This document shows positions 17,429 to 27,830 of a stretch of DNA of 64,000 bases, in pieces. The DNA is taken from assembly GCA_902628645.1 (NCBI GenBank), contig CACONS010000004.1:17301-81300 (forward strand). The letters are read 5' to 3'. The notes under the pieces are model-generated. The model was not told the origin of the DNA and made no database searches. It worked only from the letters and a program-made list of their open reading frames with translations. How positions within the stretch are numbered: the first letter of the stretch is position 1; each line of letters opens with the position of its first letter. This DNA comes from an uncultured Alphaproteobacteria bacterium. Its GTDB lineage: Bacteria; Pseudomonadota; Alphaproteobacteria; HIMB59; GCA-002718135. The position numbers and the translations under genes are program-made.

Positions 17429-18603
17429 CTTGATAATTCTTTTAAACTTTTTTTAATTATTGTTAATGATTTATCAATCTCTTTATAAGATACAATAAGT
17501 GGTGGGGCTAATCTTACTGTATTATCTGCAGCAGGTACATTTAGTAATTTATTTTTTTTAAGTTGTTCAGAAAAATCTATATTGCTAATATTTGTTTTAA
17601 TTCCCAATAAAAGTCCTGCACCTCTAACCTCTGAAATAATATTTGATGAATTCTCTAATTTTTTTAAATTTTTCCAGAAATATCTTGCTGTTTTATCAAC
17701 TTTTGTAAGAAATGTTTTATTAGAGATAATTTTTAAGACTTCTAAACCTACACTCATGGCTAACGGATTACCGCCATAAGTTGATCCATGACTGCCTTTA
17801 GTCATTGCAACACATGCTTTGTTTGTTGACATACAAGCACCAAGTGGAAAACCCGATCCAATACCTTTTGCCACAGACATAATATCAGGTTTTATTTTTG
17901 CCCATTCATGTGAAAATAATTTACCTGATCTTCCAAATCCACACTGAACCTCATCGAAAAAAAGTAAGATTTTCTTTTCGTTACAGATTTTTCTTAGTAA
18001 TTTTAAAAAACTTAGATTGGCAGGACGAACACCCCCTTCTCCTTGAATTGGTTCAATAATAATACCAGCTGTTTTTTTATTTATTGCCGATATTAATTTT
18101 TTTTCATTATTAAATTCGATTTGTTTAAATCCTTTAAGCATAGGTCCAAAACCATTGGAGTATTTTTTGTTTTTTTGTGCAGAAAGTGCTCCATAAGTTC
18201 TTCCATGAAAAGCGCCATCAAAAGTAATAATCTCTGTTTTGTTAGTCTTGTAATATGAATGATATCCTCTTATTATTTTAATTCCACATTCAATAGATTC
18301 AGCTCCTGAATTAGTAAAAAAAACTTTGTTTGCAAAAGAATTTTTACATAGTAATTTTGCAAATTGTTCCTGTTTTTTAATTTTATATAAGTTTGAAACA
18401 TGCCAGAGTTGTTTCGATTGCTTATTAAGCGCCTCTATAAGCTTAGGATGACAATGACCAAGAGAATTTACAGCTATTCCACTTGCAAAATCTAAATATT
18501 TTGTATTTTGACTAGAGTATAAATAACATCCTTTGCCTTTTGCAAATTCAAGAGATTTGTTCCCATAAGTTGGCATCACGTTTGATAAAAGTTTATTAAC
18601 CAT
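17425..18603 (-). CDS. argD: Acetylornithine aminotransferase
   Basis: Class III PLP aminotransferase of 392 aa that makes N-acetylornithine in arginine synthesis (and possibly succinyl-diaminopimelate in lysine synthesis). Evidence: FTNSGAESIECGIKI, AFHGRTYGALSAQ, LLFFDEVQCGFGRSGKLF with the PLP-binding Asp, and SVAKGIGSGFPLGA with the Schiff-base Lys. Position directly before argF (4-nt overlap) rules in ArgD over other class III enzymes. It lies 2 nt after the ABC permease gene, so all belong to one minus-strand operon. Confidence 0.95.
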   Translation of the reverse strand: MVNKLLSNVMPTYGNKSLEFAKGKGCYLYSSQNTKYLDFASGIAVNSLGHCHPKLIEALNKQSKQLWHVSNLYKIKKQEQFAKLLCKNSFANKVFFTNSGAESIECGIKIIRGYHSYYKTNKTEIITFDGAFHGRTYGALSAQKNKKYSNGFGPMLKGFKQIEFNNEKKLISAINKKTAGIIIEPIQGEGGVRPANLSFLKLLRKICNEKKILLFFDEVQCGFGRSGKLFSHEWAKIKPDIMSVAKGIGSGFPLGACMSTNKACVAMTKGSHGSTYGGNPLAMSVGLEVLKIISNKTFLTKVDKTARYFWKNLKKLENSSNIISEVRGAGLLLGIKTNISNIDFSEQLKKNKLLNVPAADNTVRLAPPLIVSYKEIDKSLTIIKKSLKELSR

Positions 18604-18605
18604 AT

Positions 18606-19376
18606 TTAAAATTTAATTTTATATCCTTTGCGAAACATAAAATAGCATAATAAAATTAATATAATATTAATAATTATTAAGAAGATTGATCCTTGGATTA
18701 ATGAGCTATCAGAAATTCCCGTAAAAGCATATCTGAAACCATCAATATTATAGAAGAATGGATTGAATGAGGAAACTGTCTGCCAAAACTCTGGAAGTCT
18801 CGAAATTGAATAAAATGTTCCAGACAAAAAAGTAAGAGGTAAAACTATAAAATTAGTTATACCTTGTTGTTGATCCCATTTGTCTGCCCATATACCAACA
18901 ATTGTTCCCAAAGTTCCCATCATTGTACACCCCATTAATGTAAAAAATAGTAAAGCAGTGTAAGAGTGAACGGTTAAAGGAACAAATATCATAACCCCCA
19001 AAGTAGTAGCTATACCGCAAACAATGCCTCTACAAACAGAACCAATAATAAAACCAAATGCTAGTTCAAAATTATTTAATGGAGCCATTAATATGTCTAC
19101 AATATTTCCTTGAAATTTTGATTGACCAATACTTGATGCGGAATTAGCGAAAGCGTTTTGCAACATAGTCATCATTATTAGACCGGGTGCAATGAAATAA
19201 GGAAGATCAATACCATTTATAGAATTTACAGATCTACCTAGAGCTAAACTAAAAACAGCTAAAAATAATAAAGAGCTAATAGCTGGTCCAATCACAGTTT
19301 GTATTCCAACTTTTAAGAACCTAAAGACTTCTTTTTTTACTAATGTAAGAAAACAAAGATAATTATAGTAAATCAT
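18606..19376 (-). CDS. ABC-2 type transporter permease
   Basis: Membrane subunit of an ABC exporter, 256 aa with six predicted transmembrane segments and the ABC-2 family stretches GIDLPYFIAPGLIMMTMLQN and LPLTFLSGTFYSISRLPEFW. It resembles the permease of NodJ/YadH-type two-component exporters. The cognate ATPase is not adjacent; it would have to be encoded elsewhere. It is the first gene of an operon with argD, argF and a lipoprotein, a link with no evident functional meaning. Confidence 0.85.
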   Translation of the reverse strand: MIYYNYLCFLTLVKKEVFRFLKVGIQTVIGPAISSLLFLAVFSLALGRSVNSINGIDLPYFIAPGLIMMTMLQNAFANSASSIGQSKFQGNIVDILMAPLNNFELAFGFIIGSVCRGIVCGIATTLGVMIFVPLTVHSYTALLFFTLMGCTMMGTLGTIVGIWADKWDQQQGITNFIVLPLTFLSGTFYSISRLPEFWQTVSSFNPFFYNIDGFRYAFTGISDSSLIQGSIFLIIINIILILLCYFMFRKGYKIKF

Positions 19377-19409
19377 ATTAGGAGTTTTCTTTTAATATAT
19401 TTAAATTAT

Positions 19410-19895
19410 TTGTATATTAATTTAGTGGACGAAAAAAAACTCTTAAAATATGCCGTTGATTACTTAAGCAAGTACGATTCCTCAAAGAATAATTTAGTTA
19501 GTGTGCTTAAAAGAAAAATTTTAAGATTAAATTTAACAAATTTTGAGAAAAAAAAACTCATTGATATTATTGAAAGTATAATTTTAAAATTAGAAAAAAA
19601 TAAACTTATTGATGATGATAGATATAGCTCAACAAAAATTCATTCTTTATCAAATTCTGGAAAATCTAAAAATTTTATTTTCAATTACTTGACTAAAAAA
19701 GGAGTGAGTAGATCTCAAATTCAAAATAATTTGAACTTAATGATGCAAGATAACGATAATTGGGAATTAGAGTCAGCAAAAATATTTGCTAAAAAAAAGA
19801 AATTGTTGGAAAAAAATGAAAGTTATGAAAAAAAATTAGCAAAAATGGCAAGAGCTGGTTTTAGCTATGACATATGTAAGAAAATATTAGGTTAG
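19410..19895 (+). CDS. recX: RecX family regulator of RecA
   Basis: Small all-helical protein of 161 aa at most, matching RecX: an N-terminal KYAVDYLSKYDSSKNNLVSVL repeat, IDDDRYSSTKIHSLSNSGKS, and a LTKKGVSRSQIQ stretch, which are the tandem three-helix repeats that sit in the RecA filament groove. The frame opens with TTG at 19410, but GTG at 19425 is an equally good start; neither has a clear ribosome-binding site. recA is not in the window. Its end overlaps the convergent AI-2E-family gene by 4 nt. Confidence 0.8.
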   Translation: MYINLVDEKKLLKYAVDYLSKYDSSKNNLVSVLKRKILRLNLTNFEKKKLIDIIESIILKLEKNKLIDDDRYSSTKIHSLSNSGKSKNFIFNYLTKKGVSRSQIQNNLNLMMQDNDNWELESAKIFAKKKKLLEKNESYEKKLAKMARAGFSYDICKKILG

Positions 19896-20896
19896 CTTTC
19901 TTTTATATGAATCTTACCTTCTAATAATCTTGCAATTTGTTTGGTTGTTTCAAATCTTTCAAATGAAATTCTGATGATTGCAGTTAAAGGTGCTGCAAGA
20001 AGAACTCCAATAAAGCCCCAAATCATGCCCCAGAATATTAATGATAAAATAATTGTAATTGGATGTAATCCAAAACTCTCACCAAATATTTTAGGTTCTA
20101 CAAAATTTCCTACTATTTGATGAATAATCGTAGGTAAAATTATAATTAATACAACTAGCGTTGGATCGTTGTATTGAAGGAAAGCAATTGGTAATGGAAG
20201 TAAAACAGCAATAACAGAACCAATAACTGGAATGAAATTTAAAATAAATGTTAAGCTTCCGAAAATGAAGGCTAATTCTAGACCTAAAAACCAATAAATT
20301 AATCCTGCTGCAATGCCTGTAAAAGCTGATGTTAAAAATTTAGTAAATATATATTTTTTTACTAATCTAATAATATCATTCCATTCATCTGAAGTATTTT
20401 TAGGAGGAGTTCCTAATAATAAAAATAATGTTATAATTACAACTAAAAGAAACTTTGAAATAAAATTTGCACTATTACTTAATATAGTTCCAGCCCAATT
20501 AGTAATGGGTAACTCTGCAATTGTATTTCTAATTGTTTCTCTATCAATATCAATTTCAAATTGTTGCAGTTGTGTTATGACTGCTTCAATTAAAATGATT
20601 ACTTTTTGATTATAATCATCTGCAGACTCCAAGAATGTTGCTACAGAAGAAACAATAAATGGAACTATAATTGAGAATAAAAGTACAATTAAACAAATAC
20701 TTATAAAAACTGCTATAAATCTGTGTACTCGAAGATTTATAGTTTGAAAATCAATTATTGGATCAATTAATATCCTTAAAAGAAGTGCTAACACAAATGG
20801 AACCATTATTGGTTGAGAAAAATTTAGTATAAATGCAACAGCAATACTAGCTAATATAAAAAGAGAACCAGAAATTACACGATTACTTTCGTTCAT
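19892..20896 (-). CDS. AI-2E family (PerM-like) transporter
   Basis: Inner-membrane protein of 334 aa with about seven or eight transmembrane helices, paired at the N-terminus, then a soluble loop, then the conserved C-terminal bundle with LNFIPVIGSVIAVLLPLPIA and HQIVGNFVEPKIFGESFGLH. These are family signatures (formerly UPF0118). Members export autoinducer-2 or act as Na+/H+ antiporters; substrate is not predictable. It follows the MscS gene with a 1-nt overlap, so the two are co-transcribed. Confidence 0.9.
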   Translation of the reverse strand: MNESNRVISGSLFILASIAVAFILNFSQPIMVPFVLALLLRILIDPIIDFQTINLRVHRFIAVFISICLIVLLFSIIVPFIVSSVATFLESADDYNQKVIILIEAVITQLQQFEIDIDRETIRNTIAELPITNWAGTILSNSANFISKFLLVVIITLFLLLGTPPKNTSDEWNDIIRLVKKYIFTKFLTSAFTGIAAGLIYWFLGLELAFIFGSLTFILNFIPVIGSVIAVLLPLPIAFLQYNDPTLVVLIIILPTIIHQIVGNFVEPKIFGESFGLHPITIILSLIFWGMIWGFIGVLLAAPLTAIIRISFERFETTKQIARLLEGKIHIKES

Positions 20897-22032
20897 TAAT
20901 TTTTTGTAGATTGAGGATTAAAAATCTCAGTTTTTTCATCAGATAATTTCTCAACATAAAGTGATTGGCTTGGAAACGCAAAACCAGCCTCATTATTTTC
21001 AACAATTTCAATTATTTTTACAGCAAGATTTTCTTTAATTTTTAAAAATTCAGCCCATTCATTTGTAACTGTAAATGTTTGTACTAACATATCAATAGAG
21101 CTATCAGAAAAACTATCTATTCGAACGTAGAAACTTGCATTTTGATTTTTTGCAAAGTTATTATCTTTCTCAATTAATGTATTTATCTCATCTCTAATTT
21201 TTTTTAATTGATCAATTGTTGTTCTATACTCTAGTCCAATTAACCATCTTATACGTCTATGATGTCTTCTTGTATAATTAGTTACAGACTGCTCTGCAAA
21301 TTTATAATTTGGTACCATTACTGGTGTTGAATCAAACCTTCTTACAAGTGTAGATCTAAATCCAATTTGTTCAACAACTCCTTCAACTTCTCCAGAAACT
21401 AAAATTACATCTCCTACAGTAAATCTTTTTTCCATTAATATCATAATACCGCTAATTAAATTTTTAAATAAATCTTGAGCACCAAGTGCTACAGCTACAC
21501 CAAATAATCCTAATCCTGCAATTACTGGCCCTACTCTTATGCCCCACAACTCTAATATTGCGACCGACCCAAGTACAATAACAAGAATTTTTAAACCTTT
21601 AAGAGTCCAATCTACTAAAGGTTTTGAAATTTTTGACTCAAAGTTTTTTATTACAAATGAAAAAGGTATAATTAATTGATGGAGTAGCCAGAATATAAAA
21701 ATTGTAATTAATGATCTGTTTAATAAATCCAAAAAATCTTGATTATTGTCAGAAACATCCAAATACGTAGAAGCTATAAAAAAGCCAATAACAACAGGGA
21801 AAAATTTTAATGGTCCATCAAGCACTTCGATTACTGCATCGTCGATTTGATTGGAAGTCCTTGAAACAATTTTAGATAATCGATTAAGAATAAATCTAGC
21901 TATAAGTCTTCTCAATAAATAAAAAAGTAGGAAAATTATCAGACTAACTATTATATCTGTAGCGTTTACGCCAAAAACACCGTTATTCCAAACATCTAAA
22001 AAAAGGTTAGTAAAGCTATTGAATGATTCCAT
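20896..22032 (-). CDS. mscS: MscS-family mechanosensitive ion channel
   Basis: Small-conductance mechanosensitive channel of 378 aa. Membrane helices occupy about residues 20-185. The pore-lining helix is GLGLFGVAVALGAQDLFKN, rich in Gly and Ala as in MscS TM3. The beta domain follows (FTVGDVILVSGEVEGVVEQI, GFRSTLVRRFDSTPVMVPNY) and then the cytoplasmic alpha/beta vestibule. It protects against hypo-osmotic shock. It overlaps the PerM-like gene by 1 nt, and the divergent glutathione peroxidase gene begins only 27 nt upstream. Confidence 0.93.
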   Translation of the reverse strand: MESFNSFTNLFLDVWNNGVFGVNATDIIVSLIIFLLFYLLRRLIARFILNRLSKIVSRTSNQIDDAVIEVLDGPLKFFPVVIGFFIASTYLDVSDNNQDFLDLLNRSLITIFIFWLLHQLIIPFSFVIKNFESKISKPLVDWTLKGLKILVIVLGSVAILELWGIRVGPVIAGLGLFGVAVALGAQDLFKNLISGIMILMEKRFTVGDVILVSGEVEGVVEQIGFRSTLVRRFDSTPVMVPNYKFAEQSVTNYTRRHHRRIRWLIGLEYRTTIDQLKKIRDEINTLIEKDNNFAKNQNASFYVRIDSFSDSSIDMLVQTFTVTNEWAEFLKIKENLAVKIIEIVENNEAGFAFPSQSLYVEKLSDEKTEIFNPQSTKN

Positions 22033-22059
22033 AAGCGATATATCTATTACTTCACTAAC

Positions 22060-22596
22060 ATGAAAATTAAAATTTTACTTGTTTTTTTGATTATGCTTAA
22101 CCTTAAGAATACTTTATTAGCAAATGAAACTGTGAATTTATACGATTTTTCTTTCGAAGATATTGATGGCAACCAAGTAAATTTAGAAAAATTTGTTGGT
22201 AAGCCAATTCTAATAGTAAATACAGCTTCAAGATGTGGCTTTACTCCACAATATGAGGATCTTCAAAATTTATTTCTCAACTATAGAAAAAGTGATTTAA
22301 CAATAATAGCTACTACTAGCAATTCCTTCAATCAAGAATATTCAGATACTGAAGATATTAAAAAAATATGTTTAGTTAACTATGGAGTAGGTTTTGTTAC
22401 TTCATCACCAATGGATGTAAAAGGAAGTAACGCTCATCCAATTTATGCTTGGATAGAAAAGGAGTATAACGAAAAACCGAAGTGGAATTTTTATAAATAT
22501 CTCTTTGATAGAAATGGAGAGCTTGTAAATTCTTGGTCTTCAATGACCAAACCAGATAGTACAAAGATCACAAATTTAATAGACAATTTAATATAA
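22060..22596 (+). CDS. Exported glutathione peroxidase family protein
   Basis: Thiol peroxidase of 178 aa. The N-terminus (MKIKILLVFLIMLNLKNTLLA) is a signal peptide, so it acts in the periplasm. Active-site motif NTASRCGFTPQYEDLQ with Cys59 encoded by TGT (not selenocysteine); the WNFYKYLFDRNG segment provides the catalytic Trp and Asn. As a periplasmic enzyme it probably uses a thioredoxin-like donor rather than glutathione. Divergent from mscS and convergent with groEL. Confidence 0.9.
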   Translation: MKIKILLVFLIMLNLKNTLLANETVNLYDFSFEDIDGNQVNLEKFVGKPILIVNTASRCGFTPQYEDLQNLFLNYRKSDLTIIATTSNSFNQEYSDTEDIKKICLVNYGVGFVTSSPMDVKGSNAHPIYAWIEKEYNEKPKWNFYKYLFDRNGELVNSWSSMTKPDSTKITNLIDNLI

Positions 22597-22620
22597 AAAA
22601 AAGGGCAAATTAATTTGCCC
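22592..22620 (-). terminator. Rho-independent terminator of groESL
   Basis: Perfect palindrome gggcaaattaatttgccc (22603-22620). On the minus strand it is followed by a run of T residues (complement of the A-run at 22595-22602), placing a classical terminator 29 nt past the groEL stop. On the plus strand the following ccttctt is a poor U-tract, so it stops the peroxidase gene less well. Confidence 0.85.
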
Positions 22621-22648
22621 CTTCTTATAAATATTAAAAAATAATAAT

Positions 22649-24328
<1,680 letters not shown>

Positions 24329-24335
24329 TTAGTTT

Positions 24336-24641
24336 TTATTTTTTTTTCTTACCTGAGGTTATAATTCCCATTATGTCGGACTCTTTCATAATCAGAAAGT
24401 CGTCACCATTCATTTTTACTTCAGTGCCAGACCATTTTCCAAAAAGTATTTTATCTCCTTTTTTGACATCCAATGGTACCAATTTTCCTGTTTCATCTCT
24501 TGCTCCAGAACCAACTTCTAACACTTCACCTTCCATTGGTTTTTCTTGGGCAGTATCGGGGATAATGATTCCCCCTGCTGTTTTTTGATCAGAGTCAACT
24601 CTTTTAACTAGAACTCTGTCATGTAAAGGTCTAAAATTCAT
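24336..24641 (-). CDS. groS: Co-chaperonin GroES (Hsp10)
   Basis: Heptameric lid of the GroEL cage, 101 aa. Signature [27 protein letters not shown] at the N-terminus, with the mobile loop in the [16 protein letters not shown] region, and [20 protein letters not shown] at the C-terminus. Ends in a Lys run. First gene of groESL, 43 nt downstream of a CIRCE element. Confidence 0.98.
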   Translation of the reverse strand: MNFRPLHDRVLVKRVDSDQKTAGGIIIPDTAQEKPMEGEVLEVGSGARDETGKLVPLDVKKGDKILFGKWSGTEVKMNGDDFLIMKESDIMGIITSGKKKK

Positions 24642-24683
24642 ATTTCCTCTTTTGTTAACTAATTGAAATTAAACATTATTTTA

Positions 24684-24710
24684 TTAGCACTCTCATTATA
24701 AGAGTGCTAG
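24684..24710 (-). promoter_or_regulatory. CIRCE operator (HrcA site) upstream of groESL
   Basis: Inverted repeat ttagcactc - 9 nt - gagtgctag, matching the CIRCE consensus at 17 of 18 arm positions. Read on the minus strand, the 9-nt spacer contains a perfect TATAAT (plus-strand 24695-24700), so HrcA binding would cover the -10 element directly. A start about 7 nt later would give a leader of some 45 nt. No good -35 is evident at 17 bp. hrcA itself is not in the window. Confidence 0.93.
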
Positions 24711-24791
24711 TTATTTAAGCATTATTAAAGTCTATTCAAGAAGAAAACAAAAAAAAATTCGAATTAACTAAAGTTGTGATATTTTAAAAAA

Positions 24792-25814
24792 ATGCTGTTT
24801 TTTAGTATTTTTTTTAGAACTCTTGGTTTTTTAAGTGCATTATTAATTTTTTTAATTATTGTTAATATTTTACTTCTTTTTTCAAATGGACTAGAAAAAA
24901 AACATTTCGAAGTATCTGAGGGTATACCGAGCTCTAAAAATATTATAGCAAATATTAATTTAAATGGGCCAATTTTTAATAATAATGCTAATGTTTTAGG
25001 AAATAATCTTTATGATTACATAAATCCTGCACAGGTAAAATCATATTTAGAAGAATTAAAAGATCTAAAAATAAATATTTTAATTATAACCATTAATTCT
25101 CCCGGTGGAACCGTAAGTGCTACTGCTGAATTGGAGCAAATTATTTATGAATTTAAGAAGAGCACAAACACCAAAATTTATTTTTTTACAAATGAAATTT
25201 TAGCATCTGGAGGCTATTGGGTTGCGACAACGGCTGATAAGATATTTGCTTCTTATGGATCAATTATAGGCAGTATAGGAGTAAGTGGGCCAAGCTGGTT
25301 CTACTATAATACGCCTATTAGTTTATCTTCAGGAATCTTTGGTCAATCAATTGAAACTAAAAATGGAATAGAAGTTTTTAATCAGAATGCTGGCGAAGGT
25401 AAAGATTTGTTTAATCCTTATAGAAGGCCTAAAACTGATGAAATCAAACACTTACAAAATATTATTAATGATGTTTATAATGATTTTGTAACAAAAGTTT
25501 CAAAAAGTCGTAAAATTGAAATTTCGAATATAAAAAATGATATTGGCGCTTTAATCTATAGTACTAATCAAGCAAAAAATAATTTTTTGATTGATGATAT
25601 TTTAAATTACGAAACACTCATTAAATTAATAATTAAAGAAAATAAATTTGAAGATTATAAAATTTATGAAAATAAATTTAGTAATTCCATTTTTGCAAAT
25701 CTAATGGTTAAATATAAATATCAATCTAATGATAAAAACTCCTTTCAAAACATTTGCAGAAATTTGAAAACTAACATTAGCGTTGTAATTCCAGTTTATT
25801 TAAGAAATTGTTAA
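24792..25814 (+). CDS. sppA: SppA-like S49-family membrane protease
   Basis: Signal peptide peptidase of the short (single-domain) type, 340 aa, anchored by one N-terminal transmembrane helix (residues 5-30). The S49 core is clear: ITINSPGGTVSATAELEQII, then EILASGGYWVATTADKIFA with nucleophile Ser139, then SIIGSIGVSG. The general-base Lys is probably Lys204 in EGKDLFNPYRRP, by comparison with the SPxR block of Bacillus SppA. It would cut leftover signal peptides in the membrane. Divergent from groESL; convergent with the GT61 gene with a 1-nt gap. Confidence 0.87.
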   Translation: MLFFSIFFRTLGFLSALLIFLIIVNILLLFSNGLEKKHFEVSEGIPSSKNIIANINLNGPIFNNNANVLGNNLYDYINPAQVKSYLEELKDLKINILIITINSPGGTVSATAELEQIIYEFKKSTNTKIYFFTNEILASGGYWVATTADKIFASYGSIIGSIGVSGPSWFYYNTPISLSSGIFGQSIETKNGIEVFNQNAGEGKDLFNPYRRPKTDEIKHLQNIINDVYNDFVTKVSKSRKIEISNIKNDIGALIYSTNQAKNNFLIDDILNYETLIKLIIKENKFEDYKIYENKFSNSIFANLMVKYKYQSNDKNSFQNICRNLKTNISVVIPVYLRNC

Positions 25815-25815
25815 A

Positions 25816-26838
25816 TTAAGTTATGTTATTTAGTTCCTGTATTTTAACAATTAGATTTTTGTAGTAGTTGCTTTGAGATAAAACATTGTTGTGAATATAT
25901 TTTTTAGCTAAAGCAGAATGATTTTCAACATCCACTGTATCAGAAGTGATTTTATTATACTTAAGATCATTAATTAGAGATAAGTTTAAATATCTGTCTT
26001 CAAGAATTTTTTCGTTATCCCTAAAAGAAGGTGAAATCTCGAAAATTTCTGTCCCAGGTTTACAAAAAATAATATTTGCTAAATTAGATCCATGCGGAGC
26101 AATAATTTTTTCAGCATTTGAAAAAATTTCTATTTGCTCTTCTATTTCATACAACTGAGGGTTAATAACTCTGTAACCTTTTTCTCTTAGAAGAGTTACA
26201 ACATCACCTTCATTAATAATTTTTCTATAATTAGAATCTTCTCTGGTTACATATATTTTCTTACTTTTTTCTACATTAGTATTTGGGTTTAAAAATTTTT
26301 TTAATATTTTAATCGAATCATTAATATTGAAAAACTGAGGAAACTCTGAATCTACAAAATAATAAAAATCATCGTCTAGAAAAACAAAAGTAAACTCTAT
26401 TTTGAGAGATTTTAAGATACTTGATAAAAACTTTCTATATTTGATAGATGAATTTCTATGAATCGCTATTTTAATATTTGTTTTTTTATTAAAAAATATT
26501 CTTGGAAGAAATTGTATTAAATTTGAGTAGTAATTGTTTCCTGAATTAGATCCAAGAAGAAATAAATCTTTAAAACTTTTTAACGAATGTCTATTATTTG
26601 TAAAATCTTCGTAAAATTTTTTGGAATAGAAATGAGAAGTATTATTAAGTTCTCTAGAATAAAAAGTTGAAAAAGTTTTATTATTTTCTGTAATAGGAAA
26701 ATAGTAAAATGAATCAGAATAAAAGTTACTCTTAAGTATATTACAATTAATTGATAAATTACTGAATTTTCCATTAACAAAATGATTTGTTATAGACTTA
26801 TTTTTTTTTATTTCTGTTATGCTTAAATCGTGAATCAT
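25816..26838 (-). CDS. GT61 (DUF563) family glycosyltransferase
   Basis: Protein of 340 aa without signal peptide, resembling the DUF563/GT61 family. The diagnostic C-terminal block is IIAPHGSNLANIIFCKPGTEIFEISP, preceded by IYVTREDSNYRKIINEGDVV and VINPQLYEIEEQIEIFSNA. Such enzymes add sugars in capsule or surface polysaccharide synthesis. The N-terminal 130 residues are Asn/Ser/Phe-rich and not recognisable. There is no other polysaccharide gene nearby, so it is a lone gene next to a tRNA. Confidence 0.72.
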   Translation of the reverse strand: MIHDLSITEIKKNKSITNHFVNGKFSNLSINCNILKSNFYSDSFYYFPITENNKTFSTFYSRELNNTSHFYSKKFYEDFTNNRHSLKSFKDLFLLGSNSGNNYYSNLIQFLPRIFFNKKTNIKIAIHRNSSIKYRKFLSSILKSLKIEFTFVFLDDDFYYFVDSEFPQFFNINDSIKILKKFLNPNTNVEKSKKIYVTREDSNYRKIINEGDVVTLLREKGYRVINPQLYEIEEQIEIFSNAEKIIAPHGSNLANIIFCKPGTEIFEISPSFRDNEKILEDRYLNLSLINDLKYNKITSDTVDVENHSALAKKYIHNNVLSQSNYYKNLIVKIQELNNIT

Positions 26839-26894
26839 TTTGTTTTAACTAATATAGTTTCAAATAGATTTAAATAAAAATTTTTTTATTTTCC

Positions 26895-26971
26895 TGGCGC
26901 GCCTGAGAAGAGTCGAACTCCTAACCTTATGATCCGTAGTCATACGCTCTATCCAATTGAGCTACAGGCGC
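26895..26971 (-). tRNA. tRNA-Arg (ACG)
   Basis: Full cloverleaf on the minus strand, 77 nt including an encoded CCA. The acceptor arms gcgcctg/caggcgc pair perfectly, the T-arm has gttcgactc, and the anticodon loop ctacgga gives ACG, which reads CGU (and with inosine CGC and CGA). Confidence 0.95.
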
Positions 26972-27001
26972 TTATAATATTATACACTTTATGTAAATCG
27001 T

Positions 27002-27589
27002 ATGCTACTTTATAAAATTATTAATATGCAAATCGTAATAGTATTTATTTTAATTATAATTTTTTCTAATGCAAGCAATGCAGATATTGGAAAAGAAACT
27101 GGTCTAGAAATTCCTAGATACGTATCTTTAAAATCTAACGATGCAAATATTCGTGTTGGTCCAAGTAAGAATTATCCCATTGAAATAAAATATATTAAAA
27201 AAAATTACCCATTAAAAATATTAGAAGAATATGAAGAATGGAGAAAAGTAGAAGATTTTAAAAAAAACATTGGATGGATTCATAAAAGTTTAATATCCGG
27301 TAATAGAACAGGTATAATTTTATCAAAAGATAACAAAAATATAAATTTAGTAAATACTTTAGGTGGTAATGTTATTGGAGAAATAGGAAAAGGAAATATT
27401 GTTAATGTAGAGAAATGTAAAACTAATTGGTGTTTAGTCTCAAAAGAAAATTTTAGAGGCTGGATACATAAAAAATATATTTGGGGAGTAAAAGAAAAAG
27501 AAATAATTAAAATTAGTTTTTTCCAAAGATTTGAGGATTTATATTGGAATAGTATTAACTTAGTAAAAAGAATACAAAAGAAAGATTAG
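27002..27589 (+). CDS. Exported bacterial SH3-domain protein
   Basis: Secreted or periplasmic protein of 195 aa with an N-terminal hydrophobic signal (MQIVIVFILIIIFSNASNA). Two SH3b-like units follow: VSLKSNDANIRVGPSKNYP with GWIHKSLISG, and INLVNTLGGNVIGEI with CLVSKENFRGWIHKKYIWG. Such domains bind cell-wall peptides. The start may be ATG 27002 or ATG 27026; the latter leaves a more compact signal peptide. It lies between two minus-strand tRNA genes and has no operon partner. Confidence 0.8.
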   Translation: MLLYKIINMQIVIVFILIIIFSNASNADIGKETGLEIPRYVSLKSNDANIRVGPSKNYPIEIKYIKKNYPLKILEEYEEWRKVEDFKKNIGWIHKSLISGNRTGIILSKDNKNINLVNTLGGNVIGEIGKGNIVNVEKCKTNWCLVSKENFRGWIHKKYIWGVKEKEIIKISFFQRFEDLYWNSINLVKRIQKKD

Positions 27590-27593
27590 AAAT

Positions 27594-27668
27594 TGGCTGG
27601 GGCGGTAGGATTCGAACCTACGAATGCCGACTCCAAAAACCGGTGCCTTACCGCTTGGCGACGCCCCA
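27594..27668 (-). tRNA. tRNA-Gln (TTG)
   Basis: Cloverleaf on the minus strand, 75 nt with encoded CCA. The acceptor pair tggggcg/cgcccca is perfect, the T-arm has gttcgaatc, and the anticodon loop ttttgga gives TTG (reads CAA and CAG). The lower anticodon stem contains two G-U pairs. Confidence 0.94.
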
Positions 27669-27830
27669 AATTATGATTACTCTGTAGTATTTAGCACAAA
27701 ATAAGTCAAATTCTTCAAGTGCGACATTACCATAAAAAGGAATAAAAAGTAGAAATTGTCATTCGTATTAATTCAAAATTGATTCATAACAAGGGATTTA
27801 CATTCTTAAAGCTAAACCTATTTAATTTTT

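Noticed and set aside
22230..22242. Selenocysteine glutathione peroxidase
   Set aside because: The active-site codon is TGT (Cys), and no TGA or SECIS-like structure is present.
26895..27668. Genomic island insertion at the tRNA pair
   Set aside because: No integrase, no direct repeat of a tRNA 3' end and no change in base composition were found nearby.
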